Shown here piece by piece: positions 40,188 through 47,882 of a stretch of 64,000 nt of DNA; within the stretch, counting starts at the first letter, position 1, and every line of letters begins with the position of its first letter. The position numbers and the translations under genes are program-made. The notes under the pieces were generated by a model that saw only the letters and a program-made list of their open reading frames with translations, searched no databases and was not told where the DNA came from. The DNA comes from Dysosmobacter segnis (lineage in GTDB: Bacteria > Bacillota > Clostridia > Oscillospirales > Oscillospiraceae), in NCBI RefSeq assembly GCF_014297285.1, contig NZ_JACOQI010000010.1, positions 1 through 64,000 of the forward strand. Direction: 5' to 3'.

Positions 40188-41540
40188 TCAGGCAGCGGCA
40201 AGATCCGCTGTGGCCTGCCGGTAGATACGAATGAAATAGATGATCTCTGCCGCTGCCGTGATGGTCCAGGAAAACACATACAGCAGATACAGGGACGTGA
40301 TGGTGCCGAACCACGCAAACACGGTGTAGACCCAGATAATGCGGAACACGCAGGAGCCCAGGATCACGATGACCATGGGGACAGCGCTCTTTCCAAGGCC
40401 ACGGGAGGCGGCGATGGAGCCGTCCATAAACGCGGAGACGCAGTAGGAAACGCTCATGACCGTCAGACGGTACATACCCGCGTCCATCACCTGCGGGTCT
40501 GTGGTAAAGAGGCTCAGGAACGGCCGTCCAAACAGCAGCAGTCCCAGACCCAGAAGCAATCCCGCACCGAAGGCGTAAGCCGTGCTGATCAGGAAGGTCC
40601 GGCGGATACGGTCCTTCTTGCCTGCGCCGTAGTTCTGACCGATGAAACTGCCGCAGGCGGTGTAGAAGGCCTGCATCACATCATACACCAGCGCGTCGGC
40701 GTTGGTAGCGGCGGAGTTACCCGCCACCATGGTGGCACTGAAGGTATTGACGCCCCGCTGGATGAACAGATTGGCCAACGCAAAGATCGCGTTTTGCAGT
40801 CCGGATGGGATACCGATGGATAGAATGGCTTTTGTGCGGGTCTTATGGAACCGCAGCTGGGAAAGCCGCAGGCAATAGCTCTCACGGCTCCGCAGCAGCG
40901 CCGCCGTTACCAGAATGGCGGAGAAATACTGTGAGATGATACTGGCCACCGCCACACCCGCCACGTCCATATTGCAGACGATGACGAAGAACAGGTTCAG
41001 CACCACATTGATAATGCCGGCGATGGAGAGGTAGTACAGAGGGCGGCGGGTATCACCCACCGCGGAGAACACGGCGTTGCCAAAGTTATAGACCGCCAGT
41101 GCGGGCATACCCAGACAGTAGATGCGCAGGTACAGCACAGCGCCGTCCATCAGCTCCGGTTTGGTGTTCAGCGCTCTGAGGATACCGCCCGCAAAGCCGC
41201 AGCCGATTCCCAACAACACCAGTCCCGCCGCCGCGCAGGTCAGCGCCGCCGAGTGGACGGTATCCGAGAGGTTCTTTTGATCGTCAGCTCCGAAGTGGTG
41301 CGCCACCAGTACGTTAACGCCGCCGGACAGTCCGATGAGGAAGCCGGTAAACAGGGACACGAAAATGGTGGTGGAGCCCACCGCTCCCAACGCTGTGGAG
41401 CCTGCGAACCGGCCGACCACCGCCACGTCCGCCATATTGAATAACACCTGCAGCAGGTTGGAAAAGATCAGAGGAATGCTGAATCGGAAGATCTTCTTCC
41501 CCAGCGGGCCCGTTGTGAGGTCCGCCTGTGCCGTTTTCAT
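40188..41540 (-). CDS. MATE-family efflux transporter
   Basis: A 450-residue protein with twelve predicted helices; typical MATE segments are IPLIFSNLLQVLFNMADVAVVGRFAG and GLSGGVNVLVAHHFGA near the start and ANLFIQRGVNTFSATMVAG at the second repeat. The ATG at 41540 follows GGGAGGCGGGAGAC; the frame extends 21 codons upstream without an RBS. Substrate unknown. Confidence 0.92.
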   Translation of the reverse strand: MKTAQADLTTGPLGKKIFRFSIPLIFSNLLQVLFNMADVAVVGRFAGSTALGAVGSTTIFVSLFTGFLIGLSGGVNVLVAHHFGADDQKNLSDTVHSAALTCAAAGLVLLGIGCGFAGGILRALNTKPELMDGAVLYLRIYCLGMPALAVYNFGNAVFSAVGDTRRPLYYLSIAGIINVVLNLFFVIVCNMDVAGVAVASIISQYFSAILVTAALLRSRESYCLRLSQLRFHKTRTKAILSIGIPSGLQNAIFALANLFIQRGVNTFSATMVAGNSAATNADALVYDVMQAFYTACGSFIGQNYGAGKKDRIRRTFLISTAYAFGAGLLLGLGLLLFGRPFLSLFTTDPQVMDAGMYRLTVMSVSYCVSAFMDGSIAASRGLGKSAVPMVIVILGSCVFRIIWVYTVFAWFGTITSLYLLYVFSWTITAAAEIIYFIRIYRQATADLAAA

Positions 41541-41649
41541 GTCTCCCGCCTCCCTTTTATCGTCATGCCCGCCAAGTGTAACACAGTCGGCAGGGCATTT
41601 CAACCGTGAAAGCGAAATAATCAGCGTCGACCTTTTGCAAAATCATTCG

Positions 41650-41679
41650 TTGACTTTCTACAACATAATCCGGTATAAG
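41650..41679 (+). promoter_or_regulatory. Plus-strand promoter in the MATE intergenic region
   Basis: TTGACT (41650-41655), 18 bp, TATAAG (41674-41679). It reads into a 14-residue frame at 41728 and then antisense into the third MATE gene. Confidence 0.5.
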
Positions 41680-41690
41680 GGTGGCACGCT

Positions 41691-41828
41691 TTAGTAAAAT
41701 CGATTACGTATCAGGAGGAACCGTTTTATGAAAACATCCGGCGCCGCATCTAAGTTTGCTATTCCCCTCTGATGCCGGTGAAATTCCAGTTCAACATCGG
41801 TGACATCGTACCTATGCTCATTGCTCAT
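41691..41828 (-). CDS. 45-residue open frame coupled to the third MATE gene
   Basis: The frame starts MSNEHRYDVTDVELEFHRHQ and ends in a basic FLLIRNRFY. Its ATG overlaps the MATE stop (ATGA), which would allow coupled translation. The family is unknown and there is no independent support, so it may be chance or a remnant. Confidence 0.35.
   Translation of the reverse strand: MSNEHRYDVTDVELEFHRHQRGIANLDAAPDVFIKRFLLIRNRFY
41728..41772 (+). other. 14-residue frame with promoter and strong RBS
   Basis: MKTSGAASKFAIPL follows AGGAGG by nine bases and a promoter by about 50. It lies antisense to the 45-residue frame. It could be a leader peptide or the start of a gene whose body was lost. Confidence 0.3.
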
Positions 41829-43144
41829 AGAGCATCGTCCTTTTTGGCTGCCAGACGAAACAGGTACATGACCAGCAGCCACACCCACGAGACCATTTCC
41901 GCGTAGGCGATGGTCATATTTCCAAAACGCGGAGCCATTGCGTAGGAAGCGATGATGCGGACCGCCAGAGAGACCAGTCCCGCAGCGCTGGAGTACATCA
42001 GGTCTCCCCTGCCCTCCAGATAGCCGCGGAACGCCGTGGTCAGGCCGAAGATCGGATAGAAGAATGCAATGCGATGGAAAAAAGCGCTTCCGATCGCCAC
42101 CGCGGCGGTCCCTGCCCCGAAAAGCGCAATGATCTTTCCGCCTGTCGGGATCACGAGGCCCGTCAGGAACGCAGACACCACCAGGGTCAGAATTGTACCG
42201 GCAGTGAGGGTTTTGCGGGTGCGTATCGTATCTCCCGCGCCGTGACTGTGGGCCGTGACCGTGGAAATACCGGAGCCGAGGTTCACGATGGGCAGCAGGA
42301 TCAGCGTGTCGATGCGGTAGGCCGTTGTGATGGCGGTGACGGTATCCGTTCCGAAGCGGTTCATGAAGTCCTGCAATACCAGACTGCCTAAGGCGCTGAT
42401 GCTGGACTGTACCATGGGCGGCAGGCCGTAGCGCAAGCCGTCCCGCACCACGGCGCCGCAGAAGCTCTCTTTCCGGCAGTTGCTTTTCAGCCACGGGTAT
42501 TTGCTTGTTCCGTACAGGACGATGAACACCGTCATGATCGCTTGGGACAGCACAGTCGCCGCAGCCGCGCCCAGTACGCCCCAGCGCAGCTCCGCAACAA
42601 AAAGGATATCCAGCAGTACGTTGATGACGGAGGAGACCAGAATGGAGAGGAACGGAATGCGGCTGTCCCCCAGTCCGCGCAGGGTGGCGGTATAGACATT
42701 ATAGACCGCCAGAAATGGCAGGCCCCAGAAAATAATGCGGATATAGCCGCTGGCGAGGTCGATGGTATCCGCCGGCGTGTGCAACAGCTCCATAAACGGA
42801 TAGGACAGGGCGGAGCCGACTGCCGCAGCCAGCAGAAATACGCCGCCGAGGATCACGGCAAACACCGCCAGCACAGGCGGGATGCTGTCCTGTTTCTTTG
42901 CGCCGAAGTTCTTGGCGATCAGGACGGACAGGCCCAGTGTGAAGCCGGTGATGGTGGTGATGAAGAAGCTGATGGGAATGGACGTCACGCCGATGGCGGA
43001 AAGGGACAGCTCTCCGTCCACATTGCCGACGATGAAGGCGTCTGCCCAGTTATAGAGCTGCTGCAGCACACCGCTGAGGATCAGCGGCAGGCTGAACCGG
43101 ATCAGCTCTTTCATGATGGTTCCTAATTTTTGATTCTCGTTCAT
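41825..43144 (-). CDS. MATE-family efflux transporter with a structured leader
   Basis: A 439-residue MATE protein: LPLILSGVLQQLYNWADAFIVGNV at the start, GLSVLIAKNFGA in the first repeat and GSLVLQDFMNRFGTD in the second, with twelve hydrophobic segments. ATG 43144 follows AGGAGGA by two to three bases; the longer frame has no RBS. The roughly 105-base leader contains two mutually exclusive hairpins, so expression is probably controlled after initiation. Confidence 0.92.
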   Translation of the reverse strand: MNENQKLGTIMKELIRFSLPLILSGVLQQLYNWADAFIVGNVDGELSLSAIGVTSIPISFFITTITGFTLGLSVLIAKNFGAKKQDSIPPVLAVFAVILGGVFLLAAAVGSALSYPFMELLHTPADTIDLASGYIRIIFWGLPFLAVYNVYTATLRGLGDSRIPFLSILVSSVINVLLDILFVAELRWGVLGAAAATVLSQAIMTVFIVLYGTSKYPWLKSNCRKESFCGAVVRDGLRYGLPPMVQSSISALGSLVLQDFMNRFGTDTVTAITTAYRIDTLILLPIVNLGSGISTVTAHSHGAGDTIRTRKTLTAGTILTLVVSAFLTGLVIPTGGKIIALFGAGTAAVAIGSAFFHRIAFFYPIFGLTTAFRGYLEGRGDLMYSSAAGLVSLAVRIIASYAMAPRFGNMTIAYAEMVSWVWLLVMYLFRLAAKKDDAL

Positions 43145-43160
43145 GTGTCCTCCTGAAAAT

Positions 43161-43203
43161 TGCAGAACAAAACCACGCAATTGTTCTGCACAATTGCGTG
43201 GTT
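43161..43203 (-). promoter_or_regulatory. Two mutually exclusive hairpins in the MATE leader
   Basis: In the transcript, AACCACGCAATTGT (43203-43190) pairs with ACAATTGCGTGGTT (43184-43171) as a 14-bp stem followed by TTTTG. Alternatively TGCAGAACAA (43190-43181) pairs with TTGTTCTGCA (43170-43161). Both cannot form together. The RBS starts about eight bases downstream. Confidence 0.65.
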
Positions 43204-43257
43204 AAAAGCAGCATATCAAACGCCTTGAAAACCCCACGTCACAAATTTTGTAGGAGT

Positions 43258-43286
43258 ATTATAGCATGGCGTGGCTGACAATGCAA
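43258..43286 (-). promoter_or_regulatory. Promoter of the third MATE gene
   Basis: Minus strand: TTGCAT (43286-43281), 17 bp, TATAAT (43263-43258). Confidence 0.75.
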
Positions 43287-43315
43287 GAGAGACGGTCGAT
43301 CCTGTCCGGTCCCGG

Positions 43316-43675
43316 TCAGATCACCGACGCGCCGAAGGGCATCAGCGACAGCTTCGCCATCTTGAAGCACTGCTTTCCGATGGGGATACCAAGGAGTGTT
43401 ATGCACCAGAGACAACCAAGAATGACATAGCCGATCGCCATTTCAAGGCCGAAGAATACGATCCAGATCAGGTTCACCAGAAAGGAAAACCCGCCGCCCC
43501 CATATATGACCTCTTTTCCGAAAGGGAAAAAGGCGAGACTTGCAAACTTGAAGCATTGCAGTCCGACGGGAATACCGATGATGGTCACACACCACAGGCA
43601 TCCGGCCAGCACCCATGCAAGTCCGCCGATCAGTCCGCCAAACAGAAACCATAGAATATTGCCGATCACTGTCAT
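43316..43675 (-). CDS. YccF-domain inner-membrane protein
   Basis: A 119-residue protein with two tandem YccF repeats: ILWFLFGGLIGGLAWVLAGC then CVTIIGIPVGLQCFKFA, and later GYVILGCLWCITLLGIP then IGKQCFKMAKL. The tandem IxGIPxGxQCFKxA pattern is diagnostic. Start ATG 43675 follows GGGGAGAGG. Function of the family is unknown. A 53-residue membrane protein lies upstream on the same strand. Confidence 0.88.
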   Translation of the reverse strand: MTVIGNILWFLFGGLIGGLAWVLAGCLWCVTIIGIPVGLQCFKFASLAFFPFGKEVIYGGGGFSFLVNLIWIVFFGLEMAIGYVILGCLWCITLLGIPIGKQCFKMAKLSLMPFGASVI

Positions 43676-43798
43676 ATTCCTCTCCCCTTTCGTTTTTTCT
43701 TTTCGTATTGTGTTCAATTCGCCTTGTGAAAACAGGCTGCCGCTTGTTTGAGTGCCTTGGCAGCGACAGCGTCCGGTAAGCAAACGATTGTAATTCCA

Positions 43799-43960
43799 TC
43801 ACTTGTTCTTTCTAATTTCGATCAGTCCGCATATACCGGCAGCAATACACAAAAGCGCCGGAACACTCGTTCCTAAATTATTCAGTTCCGTTGCGCCGGC
43901 TCCAATCAGTACAATGGCTGCTATAAAATTCATTGCGACGCAGAACATAAACCATTTCAT
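43799..43960 (-). CDS. 53-residue membrane protein
   Basis: MKWFMFCVAMNFIAAIVLIG starts a protein with two hydrophobic segments (about 3-22 and 31-45) and a short basic end (EIRKNK). GGAGG lies eight bases before the ATG. Not recognised. It precedes the YccF gene by 124 bases. Confidence 0.55.
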   Translation of the reverse strand: MKWFMFCVAMNFIAAIVLIGAGATELNNLGTSVPALLCIAAGICGLIEIRKNK

Positions 43961-44271
43961 TTTCGTTGCCTCCTATTTTCACTGTTCAACATGATTCCGC
44001 CATTTTGGACAGTTCACGCTCAATTTGGAGTTCCGCAAAACGAACATTTCCCCACTGTAAATAGTCAGGGCCTATAACCGTACTTCGGCCCCAAAAAGTT
44101 TTCTCGCTTCACCGATGCTGCCGATAAATGTTCCCCGTAACCCATAAACACGGGCTGCATAACGGATAACAATCAAAATAACCGATTCTCTGTCTCTGAA
44201 CGCTGAACACACGCAGAGATCGTGATTGGATCAAAAATGGTCGGACATTCGTGTGAAGCGACGGAAAGCAG
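43961..44271. other. 311-bp stretch without a supported gene
   Basis: I see no RBS-supported frame, promoter or terminator. One minus-strand frame near 44060-44180 (YAARVYGLRGTFIGSIGE) looks protein-like but lacks a start, so it may be a remnant. Confidence 0.4.
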
Positions 44272-44787
44272 TCACGCTTCCCACTCAAAGGTTTCCCGCT
44301 GATTTGCCGCGTCCAGCGCAAGCTGGGCACGGGACAGTTCATCGGCAGCTTTCTCATAGTCGGCCTCCACCGCCGCGATGTCATAGTTGGCGTAGGTGTA
44401 GTCGATGATGTTGGACTGGCGGCCGTACTGCTCCTCCACACGCTCCTTGGGCAGTCGGCTTTTCATCTCCAGCAGCTTGCTTTTCCGCTTGGTGAGCTGA
44501 GGAATGTAGACCAGCAGCTCGTCGATGGTCATGTCAAAGCTGTCCACGGTCTGCGTGGCGTTAAAAATGTTGATGGCGTGCTTGAGCTTGCGGATTTTCG
44601 CTTCCAACTCTGCGAGACGGATCTGCATTTCAGCGTAATCGTAGACAGGCCGAACGGACTCGACATCCTCCCCCATGGCAGCCCGGAAGTCCCGGCTGCG
44701 GGTCTCCTTGTCCAGCAACGCGGTATACTCGTCATTCAGTTTTTTCAGCAGCTTGTTGGCCTGTGCGGAGGTGTAGTTCATTTCCAT
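44272..44787 (-). CDS. DIP1984-family protein
   Basis: A 171-residue, highly charged, mostly helical protein, likely a coiled coil over residues 1-110. The SRDFRAAMGEDVESVRPVYDY region, the NIFNATQTVDSFDMTIDELL segment and the RQSNIIDYTYANYDI region match DIP1984 proteins as I recall them. Function unknown; an association with defence or nucleotide regions has been noted in some genomes but I see no such system here. No close operon partner. Confidence 0.75.
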   Translation of the reverse strand: MEMNYTSAQANKLLKKLNDEYTALLDKETRSRDFRAAMGEDVESVRPVYDYAEMQIRLAELEAKIRKLKHAINIFNATQTVDSFDMTIDELLVYIPQLTKRKSKLLEMKSRLPKERVEEQYGRQSNIIDYTYANYDIAAVEADYEKAADELSRAQLALDAANQRETFEWEA

Positions 44788-44900
44788 CTGCCTCTCTTTC
44801 CTCTATCTGCATGTATTGAATTTTTTAATAGTATAACACGGTCGGGTGCGCTTGTATAGTCGGTACAGTAAGGGGCGCTGCCGTTGGATCGTCTATCCCA

Positions 44901-44930
44901 TTGACAGAAGCTCACATTTCATTCTACAAT
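44901..44930 (+). promoter_or_regulatory. Promoter of the WYL regulator gene
   Basis: TTGACA (44901-44906), 18 bp, TACAAT (44925-44930), about 105 bases upstream of the start. Confidence 0.65.
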
Positions 44931-45036
44931 GAACGTAAAGACATTGCGCGATACAAGGCAGAACGCCATCTGAATATGAAGCAATCCGGTTGCAGGTTCA
45001 CGCCTGCTGATCCGGGCGCAGAAAGGTGGAACATAT

Positions 45037-46035
45037 ATGGCCAGATCCTCTTTCCAGAAATTGAAATTACTTCATGTCATGAATTATCTGCTTCAGAACT
45101 CCGACGAGGAGCACCCGATTACAGTCAATCAGATGATTCAATACTTAGAGTCCAACGGCATCGCCGCAGAGCGCAAAAGCATTTACGATGACATCGAGGC
45201 GCTGCGCACCTTCGGCATGGATATTGAGGAATGCAAGCGGGGCCGCGTGTTCGGCTATTATGTGGCAAGCCGCACCTTTGAGCTGCCGGAGCTGAAGCTG
45301 CTGGTGGACAGCGTGCAGTCCTCCAAATTCATCACCCACAAAAAGACCGCGTCCCTCATCAAGAAGATCGAGACATTGGCCAGCGTACACAGCGCCCAGC
45401 TTCTTCACCGGCAGGTCTTTGTGAAAAACCGCATCAAGACCATGAACGAGTCCATCTACTACAATGTGGATGAGATTCACAACGGCATCTCCAATAACCG
45501 GAAGATCCGGTTTCTGTACTTTGAGTACAATGTGGCCAAGGAGCGGCAGTACCGCCACGGCGGCGCATACTATGTAGTCAGTCCCTTCGCCATGACCTGG
45601 GACGATGAAAACTACTATCTGGTGGCCTATGACTCTGAGGCTGGAATCATCAAGCACTACCGCGTGGACAAGATGGAGAAGATCTCCACGCTGGATGAGG
45701 AGCGGGACGGTCAGGAGGTCTATCAGGCGCTGGACATGGCGGTCTACACCCGCAAAACCTTCGGTATGTTCACCGGCGAAGAGATCAAGGTACAGATGCG
45801 GTTTGAAAATCACCTGGTAGGCGCCGTTCTGGACCGGCTGGGCAGCGAGGTATTCATCGTCCCCGACGGCCCGGCCCATTTCACCGTCCGGACGGACGTG
45901 GTGGTCAGCCCTCAGTTCTTTGCGTGGGTGCTGGGTTTTGGCCCTCAGGCGCAGATCGTAGGCCCCGCTCATGTTGTGGACAGCATGAAGGCGCATATCG
46001 GCTCCGTCGCGGCACTTTACGGCCCGCAGGCATAA
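45037..46035 (+). CDS. WYL-domain transcriptional regulator
   Basis: A 332-residue protein with an N-terminal winged helix (about 5-75: KLLHVMNYLLQNSDEEHPIT, then QMIQYLESNGIAAERKSIYD and DIEALRTFGMDI), a WYL domain around 140-235 (RFLYFEYN, YVVSPFAMTWDDENYYLVAYD) and a C-terminal WCX extension to 330. WYL proteins sense ligands, often nucleotides or nucleic acids. AAAGGTGG precedes the ATG. No defence genes adjoin; the downstream SWIM gene is separated by a terminator. Confidence 0.92.
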   Translation: MARSSFQKLKLLHVMNYLLQNSDEEHPITVNQMIQYLESNGIAAERKSIYDDIEALRTFGMDIEECKRGRVFGYYVASRTFELPELKLLVDSVQSSKFITHKKTASLIKKIETLASVHSAQLLHRQVFVKNRIKTMNESIYYNVDEIHNGISNNRKIRFLYFEYNVAKERQYRHGGAYYVVSPFAMTWDDENYYLVAYDSEAGIIKHYRVDKMEKISTLDEERDGQEVYQALDMAVYTRKTFGMFTGEEIKVQMRFENHLVGAVLDRLGSEVFIVPDGPAHFTVRTDVVVSPQFFAWVLGFGPQAQIVGPAHVVDSMKAHIGSVAALYGPQA

Positions 46036-46059
46036 AAACTGAATCAAATTCAGATCAAG

Positions 46060-46092
46060 CGGCTCTGACCATTACGGTCAGAGCCGTTTTTT
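46060..46092 (+). terminator. Terminator of the WYL gene
   Basis: CGGCTCTGACC and GGTCAGAGCCG around ATTAC, then a six-T run. Confidence 0.9.
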
Positions 46093-46176
46093 CGTCGCAG
46101 TCCGGTTATTGGGACAGGTAAGATTGTAAAATGATGACACTGGAAGGACACCCGATCATTTTGAAGGAGGGGTTTT

Positions 46177-46992
46177 ATGAAGTTCAAGATCGTTTTTTCC
46201 GCCGCTGAAAAGGAAAGCAGGCACGAGGCTGCCGCGCGGTTTGTTATTTCCAGAAAGCCGAAGCCTACCAGATCCCTGGTGCTGATCCACTTCCCTGCTC
46301 GCAACATGACGCTCTCCTACTACAACGATCAATTTGATCTCCACTGCGGCGATCTGGTCTTTGTGGATGGAAAGCTGGAAGGTTTCCGCGGTCATGTGGT
46401 GGATGTCTGCTATACCTTCAAGATCAAGCTGTCCGACTACAAGCGGGTCATCAGCGTGGCCGATACGAAGGTCCACGGTGAATTCCATTTTGCCGGATCG
46501 CACTTCGTCACCTTTGATCGCAGCGCACTCCCTTATGAACAGGTCATCACCTGGTTCAAGGCACCTGAGAAGGAGGATACGGAGATTGTTTCCGAACAGG
46601 ACGGCAGCGGCTTTCAGTTGAATGATCTGCAAACCATGAAGATCAGCGACGCCATTGCGGAGCGGGGACATGACTATTACAGAGAAAACCGGGTGCGGTA
46701 CATCTCTCTGGATAAAACCCATGTGCAGGCCATTGTGGAAGGGACACAGCCCTACGAGCTGGAATGTGACTACATCGATGGCGAGATCAGAAATCTGGTT
46801 TGCGACTGTTTCTGCACTTACGCCTGCAAGCATATGTTCGCCGCCATGTTGCAGCTAAAAGAAACTCTGACATTCATTGAGAAGCACTACCCGGGCAGAT
46901 TTGAAGAAAGTCGGTACTTCGCCGCCGTCTGCAAGGAAACGCTGCTGAATACCGCGATGGCCGGCAGAGAAACCGGCAGTATCATGCTCTGA
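46177..46992 (+). CDS. SWIM zinc-finger protein
   Basis: A 271-residue protein. The C-terminal half holds a SWIM motif CDCFCTYACKHMFAAML (about residues 209-225, CxCxnCxH) with the usual preceding YELECDYIDGEIRNLVC strands. The N-terminal 140 residues contain a β-rich region (MTLSYYNDQFDLHCGDLVFV, GFRGHVVDVCY) that I do not recognise. SWIM domains bind nucleic acid or proteins, often with SNF2 helicases, but no helicase is adjacent. AAGGAGG precedes the ATG. Confidence 0.75.
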   Translation: MKFKIVFSAAEKESRHEAAARFVISRKPKPTRSLVLIHFPARNMTLSYYNDQFDLHCGDLVFVDGKLEGFRGHVVDVCYTFKIKLSDYKRVISVADTKVHGEFHFAGSHFVTFDRSALPYEQVITWFKAPEKEDTEIVSEQDGSGFQLNDLQTMKISDAIAERGHDYYRENRVRYISLDKTHVQAIVEGTQPYELECDYIDGEIRNLVCDCFCTYACKHMFAAMLQLKETLTFIEKHYPGRFEESRYFAAVCKETLLNTAMAGRETGSIML

Positions 46993-47125
46993 GCCACAGA
47001 TCGATCTGAGAAAAATACGCCGTACAGGGATCGCAGCTGGTGACAGTGTCCGTTTTATAGGACAGTATGTATTGTATACTGAGCATGTAATCAGAAAACA
47101 ACACACCACGGAAGGGGTTATAAAG

Positions 47126-47257
47126 ATGGAGCGATTTGAACTGCGGTATGTGATGGGACACATTGAGGTATATGATGAAAACGGCCGGTTCTGCTTTTCT
47201 GCGGATCATGTGTCCGAGGCCATGGAGGAATTGCGGGAGGAGTTCAGCGCAGCCTGA
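47126..47257 (+). CDS. 43-residue small protein
   Basis: MERFELRYVMGHIEVYDENG begins a short acidic protein ending in a helix (SEAMEELREEFSAA). AAGGGG lies ten bases before the ATG and a terminator follows the stop by 20 bases. The β-hairpin plus helix layout resembles small clostridial proteins of unknown role. It is shorter than many gene callers keep. Confidence 0.55.
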   Translation: MERFELRYVMGHIEVYDENGRFCFSADHVSEAMEELREEFSAA

Positions 47258-47277
47258 CCCTTACCGGCTGATAGGCG

Positions 47278-47313
47278 AAAAAGTCTGCCTTCCAAATGGA
47301 AGGCAGACTTTTG
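47278..47313. terminator. Bidirectional terminator
   Basis: AAAAGTCTGCCTTCC and GGAAGGCAGACTTTT around AAAT. Confidence 0.85.
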
Positions 47314-47414
47314 CAGAGCATTTTCTTATCTGTCGCTATTTCAATCAGCATTTATGAATACGCACTCTGCAAGACTCTATTTGCCATTTATTCTGCCCGG
47401 CTCCGGTGCTCAGC

Positions 47415-47831
47415 TCAGAACCAGCCATTCAAGAGGTCCAGTACGCCGGAGAAGTCCCCGGTCATCGTATAGCCGCCCTTCTGCGTATAGAGCGTTCCGC
47501 GGTCATCCATTGAGATCTCCTGCTGATTTTCAAAGCTGAAGCGGTACACATACTGATCGTAGGGGCCGACCTTGCTGTCAGAGGTTCCCCTCCGTACTAC
47601 TTGAATGGTTTCCAGTTCATTCAACAGGGCTCCCTTCTGGTCATTTGTAAGATCAATCTTTTCCGCGCCGTCTATGGATTCCCGCGCCACGGTGCAGGGG
47701 AGCTCCAACAGCTTTTCCGGGAATACCGCCGATGCTTTTTGGGGAAAGGGTTTTGCAATGACGATCACCGCAAGCAGGGCCAAAACCACAATCGCAGCCG
47801 CTAAAAATGGGACCGAAATTCTCTTTTTCAT
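47415..47831 (-). CDS. Secreted or membrane-anchored protein of unknown function
   Basis: A 138-residue protein with an N-terminal hydrophobic segment (MKKRISVPFLAAAIVVLALL, residues 7-26), a signal peptide or anchor. The rest is soluble, with ELPCTVARESIDGAEKIDLT and a β-rich end (YTMTGDFSGVLDLLNGWF). I do not recognise it. AGGAG lies before the ATG. It follows the HerA-like ATPase gene by 52 bases on the same strand, so it may be co-transcribed with it. Confidence 0.6.
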   Translation of the reverse strand: MKKRISVPFLAAAIVVLALLAVIVIAKPFPQKASAVFPEKLLELPCTVARESIDGAEKIDLTNDQKGALLNELETIQVVRRGTSDSKVGPYDQYVYRFSFENQQEISMDDRGTLYTQKGGYTMTGDFSGVLDLLNGWF

Positions 47832-47882
47832 ATCACGTTCTCCTTTTCATGTTTGTTAATAGGTATTCCGTCAAAAACCGCG

